NCBI GenBank assembly: GCA_965116915.1
Contig: OZ220739.1
Coordinates: 2,728,001 to 2,792,000 of the forward strand
Direction: 5' to 3'
Source: UBA2991 sp965116915
GTDB taxonomy: Bacteria > Chloroflexota > Dehalococcoidia > Tepidiformales > Tepidiformaceae
Length of the DNA stretch: 64,000 bases
This document shows, in pieces, positions 8,438-17,589 of the stretch (positions are counted from its first letter, which is position 1; the number at the start of each line of letters is the position of its first letter). The notes beneath the pieces were generated by a model. The model had not been told where the DNA came from. It worked only from the letters and a program-made list of their open reading frames with translations, and made no database searches. The translations under genes and the position numbers were made by a program.

Positions 8438-9319
8438 TCAGGCGGGGAGGATGCCGGTCTCACGCATGCGCTGGGCGAGGGCGGAGCGGCCGAGGCCGAC
8501 GTAGCGCTCCTCTTCCGTATCGAGGCCGTACACGATGTCGTGAAGGCCAATGGTCCAGTAGTGGAACTCGACCCGTTCGTGGAAGCCATCGCCGAGGGGG
8601 CGGTCGTAGTAGCGGGCGATGTCGTCGACGGCGTGCCAGCCGCCATCGGCGAGGATGGCGGCGAAGTCGGCGGCGGGGTCACGCAGGGCGGCATCACTGA
8701 AATCGATGATCCCGGCGAGGCGCCCGTGGCGCTCCAGGATGTGCGTAAACCAGAGGTCGTTGTGGACGAGGCGGGGCTCCGGGTCGAAGCCGTCGTGGAC
8801 GTAGCGGGTGAAGCCGCTATCGACAGCGACACGGAGGGTGGCGGAGAGGCGGGGGAAGACGCGCATGCGAATCTGCTCAAGCCAGCCGCGGGGGTCGGGG
8901 ACGTGCTCGGGGAGGGGGGCGCGAAGGGCCTCGGCGGCCTGCTCCGGGGGGAAGTCGTGCAGGGCGGTGAGAAACTGGCCGATCTCGCGGGCGATGGCGG
9001 CGCCGCCCGGCCCGAAAAGATCGCCCCGGCGGAGGGCGCGCCCTTCGATGACGGGGTAGCCGGCAAAGGGGCGGCCGTCCCACTCGCCCACCCACTCGGG
9101 CACGGGGACGGGGACGGGAAGGTGGGGAGCGAGGAGGGGGAGGAGGCGCATCTCGCCTTCGAGGAGGCGCGCATCGTTCGGGGTGCGGGGGAAGCGGAAG
9201 ATGCGGTCGCCGTGGGCGAAGGTCCAGTGCGACCAGCCGTGCTCGAGGGGGCGGACTGGGGCCTCTTCGAGGTCGGGGAAGGTCTGGTGGATGGCGTCGG
9301 CGGCTTCGCAGGCTTCCAT
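8438..9319 (-). CDS. Aminoglycoside phosphotransferase-family kinase (APH/ChoK-like)
   Basis: This 293-residue kinase-like protein has the Brenner motif L-V-H-N-D-L-W-F-T-H-I-L (catalytic Asp) and the metal-binding I-I-D-F-S-D. These are the two hallmarks of the APH/choline-kinase-like superfamily. Members phosphorylate small molecules such as antibiotics, hydroxyacyl-CoA precursors or sugars. Nothing nearby points to resistance. The ATG at 9319 is divergent from coaE, with 25 bp between starts; a possible -10 (TATTCT) lies in that gap. Confidence 0.82.
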   Translation of the reverse strand: MEACEAADAIHQTFPDLEEAPVRPLEHGWSHWTFAHGDRIFRFPRTPNDARLLEGEMRLLPLLAPHLPVPVPVPEWVGEWDGRPFAGYPVIEGRALRRGDLFGPGGAAIAREIGQFLTALHDFPPEQAAEALRAPLPEHVPDPRGWLEQIRMRVFPRLSATLRVAVDSGFTRYVHDGFDPEPRLVHNDLWFTHILERHGRLAGIIDFSDAALRDPAADFAAILADGGWHAVDDIARYYDRPLGDGFHERVEFHYWTIGLHDIVYGLDTEEERYVGLGRSALAQRMRETGILPA

Positions 9320-9333
9320 GGGCTTCGGGGTTC

Positions 9334-9339
9334 TAGAAT
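9334..9339 (+). promoter_or_regulatory. -10 box of coaE, leaderless arrangement
   Basis: TAGAAT ends 5 bp before the GTG start of coaE and no Shine-Dalgarno precedes that GTG. Initiation about 6-7 bp downstream of the -10 would start the RNA at the start codon. Supports the short start for coaE. Confidence 0.5.
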
Positions 9340-9344
9340 ACGGC

Positions 9345-10013
9345 GTGCCCCTCTTACTCGGCGTCACCGGCTCGATAGCGGCGGGCAAGAGCCTGCTCTG
9401 CACGCACCTCGCGGAGGCGCACGGCGCCGTGCACGTGGACGCCGACCGCGAGGTGCACCGCATGTACGCGCCGGACACGCCCGGGTTCGAGCGGGTCGTG
9501 GCCGAGTTCGGCGAGGAGATCGTGGGCGAGGACGGCGTCATCGACCGGCGCGTGCTCGGGGGGATGGTGTTCGGGAAGCCGGAGCGGATGGAGGCGCTAC
9601 GCACGGCCATCGGGGATATTCCCGCGTACTTCATGGCGTTGCTCGAACGCTGGCGGCAGGAGCTCCCGGAGGACGGCATCGGCGTGCTGGAGGCGGTGAA
9701 TCTGCTCGAACGCGACTACATGACAAAGGCGGACGCGGCCTGGCTGGTGGTGACGGCGGACGAGACGGCGATCGCGCGGCTGATGGAGACGCGCTCACTC
9801 TCGCGGGAAGAAGCGGAGCAACGGCTGGCCTCGGCGCGCGACTGGCGCGAGCGCGCCCCCGCGGCTGATCGCATCTTCCACAACGACGGCGCCCAAGAGG
9901 CGTACCTGGCGGCGGTCGACGAGGCGATCGCGGAGACGGTCGCGGCCCACCGCGCGGGCGCGCTGCCGCGGCCGCGCTGGTACGCGGCGCAGGAGTCGGG
10001 GGCGCAGGACTAG
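9345..10013 (+). CDS. coaE: Dephospho-CoA kinase
   Basis: The product has 222 residues. The P-loop G-V-T-G-S-I-A-A-G-K-S is at residues 6-16, D-A-D near 34, and the lid-type segment E-T-R-S-L-S-R-E-E-A-E-Q-R-L near 150 is typical of CoaE. The enzyme phosphorylates the 3'-OH of dephospho-CoA in the last step of CoA synthesis. The GTG at 9345 is preferred because the P-loop then sits at the N-terminus and the TAGAAT box lies just upstream; an ATG at 9318 would overlap the divergent gene's start. The segment around I-P-A-Y-F is less canonical than in model CoaE proteins. Confidence 0.85.
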   Translation: MPLLLGVTGSIAAGKSLLCTHLAEAHGAVHVDADREVHRMYAPDTPGFERVVAEFGEEIVGEDGVIDRRVLGGMVFGKPERMEALRTAIGDIPAYFMALLERWRQELPEDGIGVLEAVNLLERDYMTKADAAWLVVTADETAIARLMETRSLSREEAEQRLASARDWRERAPAADRIFHNDGAQEAYLAAVDEAIAETVAAHRAGALPRPRWYAAQESGAQD

Positions 10014-10588
10014 CCGAGTCGCTTGAGCAGGGGCTTGACGGCCTTGCCGCGGTGGCCAAGGCGGGCGCGGTCGTCATCGTCGAGCTCGGCGAGGGTCTTG
10101 CCATTCAGGATCTGGATGACGGCGTCGAGGCCGTAGCCGCCTTCTCCCCGCGGTTCCATCGGAATCTCGCACTCGATGATGGACATGGAGACGGCAACGT
10201 TCGGGTCGCCGGGGGTGGCGAGGGCGGCGGCGGCGCGGCCGACGGTGATGCGCTGGCCGACGGGGGTCTGGGCGAGGCGCTGAAGGAGCGCCTGGCAGCG
10301 ATCGGCGTCGGGCAGACCGGCGTGGAAGGTCTCGGTGAGGGCGCCGGGCTGCAGGTCCATGGGGTAGACCTCGATGCCGGCGCAGAGGGCGATGGCCATC
10401 TCGCCGGTGGCTTCGGCGCAGGCGCGGGCGCGGTGGGTGGCGCGGGCGGAGTAGTCGCCCCCGGGAGGGGAATCGGGGGGCGTCTCGGGATCGACGCACT
10501 CAACGGGGGCATCGGCGAGGAGGGCGCGGAGGTCGGCGCGCTCGACGGGATCGGCGGAGGCGAGGACGAGGCGGGGCTGGTCAGTCAT
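10010..10588 (-). CDS. Degenerate RdgB/HAM1-like (non-canonical purine NTP pyrophosphatase) protein
   Basis: The 192-residue protein keeps the overall HAM1 layout. It starts with P-R-L-V-L-A-S-A-D, has Y-S-A-R-A-T-H-R-A-R-A-C-A (matching YxxNAxxKA), and ends with L-A-E-L-D-D-D-D-R-A-R-L-G-H-R-G-K-A (matching the family's S-H-R-x-x-A end). However, A-D-D-S-G-L is replaced by L-C-A-G-I-E-V and F-G-Y-D-P by G-Y-G-L-D. Canonical house-cleaning activity on ITP/XTP is therefore doubtful. It converges on coaE with a 4-bp overlap of stop codons. Confidence 0.6.
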   Translation of the reverse strand: MTDQPRLVLASADPVERADLRALLADAPVECVDPETPPDSPPGGDYSARATHRARACAEATGEMAIALCAGIEVYPMDLQPGALTETFHAGLPDADRCQALLQRLAQTPVGQRITVGRAAAALATPGDPNVAVSMSIIECEIPMEPRGEGGYGLDAVIQILNGKTLAELDDDDRARLGHRGKAVKPLLKRLG

Positions 10589-10694
10589 GGGCGCATCGTG
10601 AGGGGGCGGCGGGGATCGCGCAACGGCCCCGCGTAGTGAGGGGGCCGACACACGCTCGTTGACCGGTCACGTGCCGCGCGCCGATCATGGCCGG

Positions 10695-12569
10695 ATGGCA
10701 GCACGCGGGTCGGGTCACGGGACCGGGGAGGCAACACCGGGCAGACAGGCCCGGCTCGCGAGGCGGGCCGCCACCATCTCGCTCCTGATCCTGGTCGGTA
10801 GCCTGGGCGCGCTGACGGTCCTGCTGCTGGATCGCGGGATGAACGGAGAGGAACCGCCACGGCAGCCAGTGGCCTCGACGGCGACGACCACGGAGACACG
10901 GGTGGACGCGGAGGTGGAGGCCACACCTGCGACGGCTCCGACAGCAACCCCGGACGCGCCAGTAACGCCCGCCACCACCGCCACGCCGGCCATGGCTCCG
11001 AAGGTGCGGTACTCGGGGGAGCTGCCCGGGGAGCTCAGGGGGTCGGAGAACCTTGAGCCAGCCACGAACGGGGCGGACCTCGCCTTCCTCTCCGAGGGAG
11101 AGGGGGAGTACCGGCTGGTGCGGCGCTACTACGTGCCGGTGGTGGCGATGGGGACGGGGGTGGACTCGCTCACCCGCACGCAGCTTGAGGACCTGGCGAG
11201 CGGCGCGATCACGGACTGGTCGGAGGTCGGGGGGATCGCGGGGCCGGTGCAGGCGTTCGCGATCGTTCGCGGCAGGGGGTCAACGGCCATGCCCTTCGAG
11301 CCGGTCTTCGCGGAGCGGGCGTTCGGGACGTACCAGGAGCTGGTGGCGGCAATGACGCTGGACTCCGGAGCGTGGGCGTTCGTGCCGATCGAAGAGGTGA
11401 GCGCAACAGTCACAGCAGTCGCGGTGGACGGGGTCGACATCGTGCGGGGGCGGGGCGATACGCGGGGGTGGCGGTACGTGGAAGCGGTAGCGATGCTGCC
11501 CCTCACGGAGGAGGGGCGGGCGACCGCGGAGGCGATCGTGGAGGAGCACTCGGCGCCGCTGCCGGAGGCGGTGACGGTGATCGCGACGGGCGACATCCTC
11601 CAGTCGCGCTGCTCACTGACGCAGATCCGGGCGACCGGGGACTGGGGGGCGGCGCTGCGGGGACCGGTGGGGGCGTACCTCGCCTCGGCGGACCTGACGC
11701 TGGGCTCGATCGACGGGAGCATCCAGGACATCGCCGAGCCGCTGGGGTGCTTTCCCCATGTGAACCTGAGCTCGCCGCCGGAGGTGATCGAGGCGCTGAC
11801 GTTGTCGGGGTTCGACGAGGTGACTGTCGCGACGAACCACGTGTTCGACTGCGGGGCGGAGCCGTGCGGGGCGGCGGCGTTCCTGCGCACGATCCAACTG
11901 CTGGAGGAGGCGGGGATCGCGGTCGTGGGGGGCGGCGAGAACCTCGCCGAGGCGCTGGCGCCGGCCATCTTCGAGGTGGGGGGGACGACCTTCGGGATCC
12001 TCGGGTTCGATGACGTAGCGGCGTACTTCCTGGAGGCGGGGACGAACCGCCCGGGAACGGCGCCGCTCGACGACGACTATAGCGAGGAGAACGCGGCGGG
12101 CGAGCCAGCGTTCTTCCGGCCGGCCTCCGAGTTGGGACTGGAGCGGTTCCGGGCGACGGTACGGGCACTGGCGGACGAGGTCGACGTGGTGATCGTGCAG
12201 GTGCAGACGGGGACGGAGGACACGCACGACCCGAGCCCGCGCAGCATCAAGGCGCTGCGGGCGGCAGTGGAGGAGGGGGCGACGCTGGTGGTGGGGAACC
12301 AGGCGCACCACGTGCAGGCGATCGAGCCGGGAAGGGACGCGTTCATCGCGTACGCGCTGGGGAACTTCATCTACGACCAGACGCGCCTCGAGGGACACAT
12401 GCAGGGGTACCTGCTCGAAGCGACGTTCTGGGGGGCGCGGCTGGTGAACCTGCGCTTCGCGCCGTACGTGATCGAAGACCTGTACCGCCCCGTGTTCGCG
12501 GAAGGGGAGACGCGGGCCAAGATTCTCAACGACGTTTTTCAGGCGTCGATGCGGTTGGCGGAGCGGTAG
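10695..12569 (+). CDS. Membrane-anchored PstS-like domain fused to CapA-type metallophosphatase-like domain
   Basis: The product is 624 residues from the ATG at 10695; a TTG at 10659 is a possible alternative. There is a single N-terminal membrane helix (about residues 26-44), then a Thr/Ala/Pro-rich linker. Next is a region like phosphate-binding proteins, with L-T-R-T-Q-L-E-D-L-A-S-G-A-I-T-D-W-S-E-V-G-G. A CapA/PgsA-like domain follows: A-T-G-D-I-L near residue 290, A-T-N-H-V-F-D-C-G near 375, G-N-Q-A-H-H-V-Q and Y-A-L-G-N-F-I-Y-D-Q near the end. CapA proteins take part in polyglutamate or cell-envelope polymer work. The domain fusion and extracytoplasmic location suggest an envelope role. 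Confidence 0.75.
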   Translation: MAARGSGHGTGEATPGRQARLARRAATISLLILVGSLGALTVLLLDRGMNGEEPPRQPVASTATTTETRVDAEVEATPATAPTATPDAPVTPATTATPAMAPKVRYSGELPGELRGSENLEPATNGADLAFLSEGEGEYRLVRRYYVPVVAMGTGVDSLTRTQLEDLASGAITDWSEVGGIAGPVQAFAIVRGRGSTAMPFEPVFAERAFGTYQELVAAMTLDSGAWAFVPIEEVSATVTAVAVDGVDIVRGRGDTRGWRYVEAVAMLPLTEEGRATAEAIVEEHSAPLPEAVTVIATGDILQSRCSLTQIRATGDWGAALRGPVGAYLASADLTLGSIDGSIQDIAEPLGCFPHVNLSSPPEVIEALTLSGFDEVTVATNHVFDCGAEPCGAAAFLRTIQLLEEAGIAVVGGGENLAEALAPAIFEVGGTTFGILGFDDVAAYFLEAGTNRPGTAPLDDDYSEENAAGEPAFFRPASELGLERFRATVRALADEVDVVIVQVQTGTEDTHDPSPRSIKALRAAVEEGATLVVGNQAHHVQAIEPGRDAFIAYALGNFIYDQTRLEGHMQGYLLEATFWGARLVNLRFAPYVIEDLYRPVFAEGETRAKILNDVFQASMRLAER

Positions 12570-12610
12570 CGGGGGGCGGTTAGCGGCGGAATCGCGGAGA
12601 ATCGACGGCC

Positions 12611-13012
12611 ATGCGCATCTTCTTCGACGTCGACGACACGATCATCACGTGGGACGTGCGGCTGCGGCCGGGGGTGGTGGAGGTATTCGAGAAGCTGCGC
12701 GAGGAGGGGCACGAGGTCTACCTCTGGAGCGGGAACGGGCCCCGCTGGGAGATCGTGCGGCGCTTCGATCTGCACGAGCACATCATCGACTGCTACTGGA
12801 AGCCCCTCTACCGGCACCACGAGCGGCTCGAGGAGGTTGGCGTGCCGTTCACGCCGGACTACGTGATCGACGACCACCAGGAAGTCATCGACGCGTTTCC
12901 GGGGGTGCGCATCGCCCCACCGAGCTACCCGCTCGAGAAAGACAACGAGCTCTGGCGCGTATACGACGCGATCCAGGAGTACATCGCGAACGTGAACGGC
13001 GCCTCCGAGTAG
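12611..13012 (+). CDS. HAD-superfamily hydrolase, small
   Basis: The 133-residue protein begins M-R-I-F-F-D-V-D-D-T-I, the HAD motif I with the nucleophilic Asp. It has L-W-S-G-N-G (motif II-like Ser/Thr) near residue 38, a Lys near 63 and D-Y-V-I-D-D near 81 as motif IV. It is shorter than most HAD phosphatases and has no obvious cap domain. The substrate is unknown. It lies 41 bp after the CapA-like gene on the same strand. Confidence 0.75.
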   Translation: MRIFFDVDDTIITWDVRLRPGVVEVFEKLREEGHEVYLWSGNGPRWEIVRRFDLHEHIIDCYWKPLYRHHERLEEVGVPFTPDYVIDDHQEVIDAFPGVRIAPPSYPLEKDNELWRVYDAIQEYIANVNGASE

Positions 13013-13015
13013 GCG

Positions 13016-14356
13016 TCAGCCGCCCAGCTGGCGGACAAGGTTCGTGAGGCCCGCGGAGAGGTGTACGGGGTAGGCGTCCGGGGATGCGTCGAGGCTCCGC
13101 GCCGCCTCGGGGAGGCGGGCGACGGCACTGGCGCGGCGCTCGCGCAGCGCCGCCAGGGGTTCCCGGGGCGAGAGGCGTTCGCCGGAGGCCATCACCTGCG
13201 CCAGCAGGGGACGGCCGGGGATGCCGGGTTCGTCAGACAGCGCGATCGTGTCGGCGGCCAACTCCCCGTCGCGCGCTTCGCGGTAGACCTGCTTCAGGCC
13301 TGGAAGGCTCCCCTTGCCGGCGGAGCGCTTCATGACGGGGCCGTGCGCACCCGCTACCAGCTTGTAGACGCCGCCGAGCGAGGGGGCGTCGGCGCTCGTG
13401 CCGAGGCGGGTGCCGACGCCGAAGGCGTCGATGGGGGCGCCTTCGGCCAGGAGCTCGGCGATGCGGTACTCGTCGAGGTCGCTGGAGGCGAAGATGCGAA
13501 TGTCAGCGCAGCCCGCCTCATCGAGCACGTCACGGACCGTGCGGGCGAGGGCGGCAAGGTCGCCGGAGTCGAGGCGGACGGCGCGGATCGTGACGCCCTC
13601 GGGGCGCAGCTCGTTGGCGACGGCGGCGGCGCGGATCGCACCCTCAACGGTGTCGTAGGTGTCGATGAGGAGGACGGCGCCATCAGGGAAGTCGCGAGCG
13701 TAGGCGCGGAAGGCCTCCGTCTCGTCGGCGAACGAGAGGACGTAGGAGTGGGCCATCGTGCCGCTGAGGTCGAGGCCATGGAGCTGGCCCGCGAGCACGT
13801 TCGAGGTGCCGGAGGCGCCGCCCACGAAGGAGGCGCGCGCGACCCTGAGGGCAGCGTCGGCGCCGTGGTCGCGGCGTCCGGAGAAGTCGACGAAGGTACG
13901 GTCGCCGCAGGCCAGGGCGATACGCGCGGCCTTGGTCGCGATCATGGTCTGGAAGGTGATGGCGTTGAGGAGGAAGGTCTCGGCCAGCTGCGCCTCGATG
14001 AGGGGGGCGGTGACGCGGAGGAGCGGCTCCTGAGCGAAAACGGTCTCGCCCTCGGGCACGGCCCAGGCGTCGCCGGTGAACCGGAGTTGCGCGAGGAAGT
14101 CGAGGAACGCCCCGTCGAACGTGCCGAGTGAGCGGAGGTACTCGATGGTGTGGTCGCTAAAGGCGAAGCCATCGAGGTAGGCGAGGGCGTCTTCGAGGCC
14201 GCAGGCCACGAGGAAGCCCCGGCGCGGGGGGAGCTGCCGAACGGAGAGCTCGAACGTGGCGGGCTCGTTCATGCCGTGGGCGAAATAGCTCGCGGCCATG
14301 GTGAGCTCATAGAGATCGACGAAGGCGGCGACGTTGTCGTCGGAGACCCACGGCAT
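13016..14356 (-). CDS. pncB: Nicotinate phosphoribosyltransferase
   Basis: The product has 446 residues. The start at 14356 gives M-P-W-V-S-D-D-N-V-A-A-F-V-D-L-Y-E-L-T-M-A-A-S-Y, the conserved N-terminal D-L-Y-E-L-T-M segment of the family. Further signatures are F-S-G-R-R-D-H-G near residue 185, D-T-Y-D-T near 258, V-R-L-D-S-G-D-L near 287 and A-F-G-V-G-T-R-L near 340 (phosphoribosyl-phosphate site). The enzyme makes nicotinate mononucleotide from nicotinate and PRPP in NAD salvage. It stands alone, with no other NAD genes next to it. Confidence 0.92.
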   Translation of the reverse strand: MPWVSDDNVAAFVDLYELTMAASYFAHGMNEPATFELSVRQLPPRRGFLVACGLEDALAYLDGFAFSDHTIEYLRSLGTFDGAFLDFLAQLRFTGDAWAVPEGETVFAQEPLLRVTAPLIEAQLAETFLLNAITFQTMIATKAARIALACGDRTFVDFSGRRDHGADAALRVARASFVGGASGTSNVLAGQLHGLDLSGTMAHSYVLSFADETEAFRAYARDFPDGAVLLIDTYDTVEGAIRAAAVANELRPEGVTIRAVRLDSGDLAALARTVRDVLDEAGCADIRIFASSDLDEYRIAELLAEGAPIDAFGVGTRLGTSADAPSLGGVYKLVAGAHGPVMKRSAGKGSLPGLKQVYREARDGELAADTIALSDEPGIPGRPLLAQVMASGERLSPREPLAALRERRASAVARLPEAARSLDASPDAYPVHLSAGLTNLVRQLGG

Positions 14357-14502
14357 GGGCGCCAGTATGCGGCAGGGCGGGCGGGGGATGGGCTGCTCGT
14401 TATGGGAACCGCAGGGCCGGAGTGGTAGGCTCAGCGCAGGCCCTGCGCGCCCCTGCAAGCGGTGCGGATTGGCGCCCTGAGACACCTGGAGGCGACCCCG
14501 AC

Positions 14503-16236
14503 ATGTTCGACACCATCATCCGCGGCGGGACCGTGATCGACGGCCTGCGCACGCCGCGCTTCCGCGCCGACATCGGCATCAAAGACGGGCGGGTCGCCTC
14601 GATCGGGCGCATCCACAACGGCGACGGCGCGCGTGTGATCGACGCCGAGGGGCTGGTCGTCGCGCCGGGGTTCGTCGACCTGCACACGCACTACGACTCG
14701 CAGGTGTACTGGGACCCGTGGTGCAGCATCTCGGGCTGGCACGGGGTGACCTCGGTGGTGATCGGCAACTGCGGCTTCGGGTTCGCGCCCGTTCGGGCGG
14801 AGGACCAGGAGCGGGCGATGCTCACGATGGCCCGCAACGAGGCCGTGCCGATGGAGTCGATGCGTGAGGGGATGGCCTGGGACTGGGAGACCTACCCGGA
14901 GTTCCTCGACAGCCTGGAGCGGACGCCGAAGGGCGTGAACCTGCTGAGCTACGTCGGCCTGAACCCGCTGATGGCCTACGTCATGGGGCTGGAGGAGGCG
15001 AAGAACCGTTCCGCCACGGAGGCCGAGCGCGAGGAGATGTGCCGCCTCTTCGAGGAGGCGCTGCGGGCGGGGGCCTGCGGCTTCTCCGTGCAGCTCGGGG
15101 GCGAGGAGAGCGTCCAGCGCGACTACGACGGGACGCCGATGATCACGGACCTGATGTCGGAGGAGGACCTGCTGGCGTTCGCGGGGGTGATGGGGAAGGT
15201 GGGGCGCGGGTTCGCGCAGATCACGGGGCCGTTCGAGGCGGCTGAGAAAGTGGCGGAGGTGAGCGGCCGGCCGGTGATCTGGAACCTGCTGGCGCCGGCC
15301 ACCGATCAGCACGGCCAGAACACGCCGCCGCACCGGCTCATGATCGAGAAGCTGGACGCGGCCAACGCGAGGGGTCTGCGCATCTTCGGGCAGGCGCTGA
15401 CGGTGGACGTGGGCTTCGAGTTCAACCTGGAGGACTGGAACCTGTTCGACTCCAGCCCGATCTGGCGGGAGGTCACGCTCGGGACGCGCGAGGTGCGTAT
15501 GGCGAAGATGCGCGACGGCGAGGTGCGCCGGGCGCTCCGCGACGAGTTCGACGCAGGCCACGGACCAATCGCGGGCGGCGGCATCGAGTCACAGATGAAG
15601 GCGGCCGGGGGCGGCGCGAACGTCTCCGGAATCGCGCAGCTGACCGTCGAGGAGGTCGAGAGCCCCGACCTGAAGGAGTACGAGGGTCACGGGCTGGCCG
15701 AGATCGCGGAGCGCGAGGGGAAGCACATCATCGACGCTTTCCTCGACCTCTCGCTGGAAGACGACCTGCAGGCAACGTTCGTGACGCCGCCGCGTCCCAC
15801 GGACCCGGACGCGATGGCAGAGGTTGCGAACTCGTCGGTGGCGATTCCGGGGGTTTCCGACGGGGGCGCTCACACGAAGTTCATCACGCTGGGGGCGTAC
15901 CCGACGGAGTTTCTGGCGCGCTGGGTGCGGGACGCGGAGATCATGGACCTGGAGCAGGCGCACTGGCGGCTCGCCTCCTACCCGGCGCTGGCTGCGGGCT
16001 TCCGCGACCGGGGCTGCATCCGCGAGGGGGCTCCGGCGGACATCGTGGTGTACGACTACGAGAAGCTGGAGATGCTGCCGATCGTGAAGGCGTGGGACTT
16101 CCCGGCGGGCGCCTGGCGGCGCGTGCGCAAGGCCGAGGGGTACCGCTACACGCTCGTGAACGGCGAGATCACGTTCGAGGACCGCGACTGCACGGGCGCG
16201 ACGCCGGGGCAGCTGCTGCGGCACGGTTCGGCGTAG
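14503..16236 (+). CDS. D-aminoacylase-like amidohydrolase
   Basis: The product has 577 residues. The N-terminal H-T-H pair (His61, His63 in F-V-D-L-H-T-H-Y-D-S-Q) and the G-N-C-G-F-G-F-A-P segment near residue 88 match N-acyl-D-amino-acid deacylases. These are metal-dependent members of the amidohydrolase superfamily. A C-terminal G-V-S-D-G-G-A-H segment carries the expected Asp/His, and a beta-sandwich tail ends the protein. A ctggagg site precedes the ATG. The exact substrate (D-amino acid amides or other cyclic amides) cannot be told. It converges on fabF, with only 15 bp between stops. Confidence 0.85.
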   Translation: MFDTIIRGGTVIDGLRTPRFRADIGIKDGRVASIGRIHNGDGARVIDAEGLVVAPGFVDLHTHYDSQVYWDPWCSISGWHGVTSVVIGNCGFGFAPVRAEDQERAMLTMARNEAVPMESMREGMAWDWETYPEFLDSLERTPKGVNLLSYVGLNPLMAYVMGLEEAKNRSATEAEREEMCRLFEEALRAGACGFSVQLGGEESVQRDYDGTPMITDLMSEEDLLAFAGVMGKVGRGFAQITGPFEAAEKVAEVSGRPVIWNLLAPATDQHGQNTPPHRLMIEKLDAANARGLRIFGQALTVDVGFEFNLEDWNLFDSSPIWREVTLGTREVRMAKMRDGEVRRALRDEFDAGHGPIAGGGIESQMKAAGGGANVSGIAQLTVEEVESPDLKEYEGHGLAEIAEREGKHIIDAFLDLSLEDDLQATFVTPPRPTDPDAMAEVANSSVAIPGVSDGGAHTKFITLGAYPTEFLARWVRDAEIMDLEQAHWRLASYPALAAGFRDRGCIREGAPADIVVYDYEKLEMLPIVKAWDFPAGAWRRVRKAEGYRYTLVNGEITFEDRDCTGATPGQLLRHGSA

Positions 16237-16251
16237 GGGGACGCTTCCGGG

Positions 16252-17510
16252 CTACGGTTCGTAGCGGGAGAAGACGAGGCAGCTGTTCTGGCCGCCGAAG
16301 CCGAAGCTGTTCTTCATGATGACCTGGGCATCGATGCGGCGCTGACCCTCGGGGATGTAGTCGAGGTCGCAGGTGGGGTCGGGGTTCTCGAGGTTGACCG
16401 TGGGTGGGCGAGCCCGGTCTCGAGCGTCTTGATGGCGGCGACGGTCTCCATGCCGCCGCTCGCTCCGAGGCCGTGGCCGATGAGGCTCTTGGTGGCGCTG
16501 ATCGGGATTTCGTAGGCGCGCTCGCCGAAGACGGTCTTGATGGCGTCCGTCTCGGCGGTGTCGCCGGCGGGGGTGCTGGTGGCGTGGGCGTTGATGTAGC
16601 CGATCGTGTCCGGGTGCAGGCCGGCGTCGTCGAGCGCTTCCTGCATGGCGCGGGCGGCGCCCTCGCCGCCCTCGGGAGGGGCGACGACGTGGAAGGCATC
16701 GGAGGTGCAGCCGAAGCCGGCGAGCTCGGCGTAGACGGTGGCGCCACGCCGCATGGCGTGTTCCTCGCTCTCGAGGAGGACGGCGCCGGCCCCCTCGCAG
16801 GGGACGAAGCCGTCGCGCGTGGCGTCGAAGGGGCGGCTCGCTTTTTCGGGAGCTCCATCGGCGCTGGTGACGGCCTTCATGACGCAGAAGCCGGCGAGGC
16901 CGAGCTCGCTGATGCCGGCCTCGCAGCCGCCCGCGAGGACGACGTCCGCACGGCCGCTGCGGATCATGAGAGCGGCTTCGCCGATTGCCTGGGTTCCGGC
17001 GGCGCAGGCCGTAACGATCGTGCCGTTGTAGCCGCGCAGGCCGAACTGCATCGCGACCTGGGCCCCGGCCATGTTGGCGAGCTGCTTCGAGAAGAAGAAG
17101 GGGTCGATCCGCATGCCGCCGCGCTCGAAGAGCGTGTGGGCGGCCTCCTGGATGCCGGGGTAGCCGCCGCCGCCGTTCCCGACGAGGACGCCAATCCGAT
17201 TCAGGTTCTGCGACTCAAGATCGAGGGCGGCGTCGTGGATGGCCTCGCGGGCGGCGGCCACCATCAGCTGCGAGAAGCGGCCCATGCGGCGGGCGGCCTT
17301 GCGGTCCATGAATTCGGCGGGGACGAACTCGGGGATCTCGCCGGCGAACTTGCAGGGGAACTCGGTCGTATCGAAGAAGGTGATGTGATCGATGCCGGAA
17401 CGACCCTCCAGCATGTTCTCCCAGAAATCGGGCACGTTCGTACCAGCCGGGGTCACCGCTCCAAGGCCCGTCACGACAACGCGGGTGCGCGAGCGCAGCA
17501 GCTCGTTCAT
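16252..17510 (-). pseudogene. fabF: 3-oxoacyl-ACP synthase II (FabF) with a single-base frameshift
   Basis: Residues 1 to about 366 read cleanly as a FabF/KAS II enzyme. The nucleophile Cys lies in V-T-A-C-A-A-G-T near residue 162, a His in Y-I-N-A-H-A-T-S-T and a second in S-L-I-G-H-G-L-G. After L-E-T-G-L-A-H-P the frame breaks near 16402-16408. The other frame continues T-V-N-L-E-N-P-D-P-T-C-D-L-D-Y-I-P-E and ends N-S-F-G-F-G-G-Q-N-S-C-L-V-F-S-R-Y-E-P at a TAG at 16254-16252. Adding one base in the run (minus strand CCCACCCACGG) restores a 419-residue protein of normal length. Either a sequencing error or a real lesion; sequencing error seems more likely. Confidence 0.82.
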
Positions 17511-17577
17511 CGTTCAATAAGCGTACAGGCACGCCCGATCACCCGCGAGCGGCGGCGCGCCCCGTGCGCCTCCCTGC

Positions 17578-17583
17578 TACGCT
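17578..17583 (+). promoter_or_regulatory. -10 box, leaderless arrangement
   Basis: TACGCT ends 6 bp before the ATG at 17590, and no Shine-Dalgarno fits in between. Same pattern as in front of coaE, ribD and nuoB. Confidence 0.4.
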
Positions 17584-17589
17584 TCCTGC

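Noticed and set aside
8438..9319. The APH-type kinase as an antibiotic-resistance determinant
   Set aside because: Motifs are only superfamily-level, and three such kinases occur in the window next to acyl-CoA or unrelated genes. No resistance context is seen.
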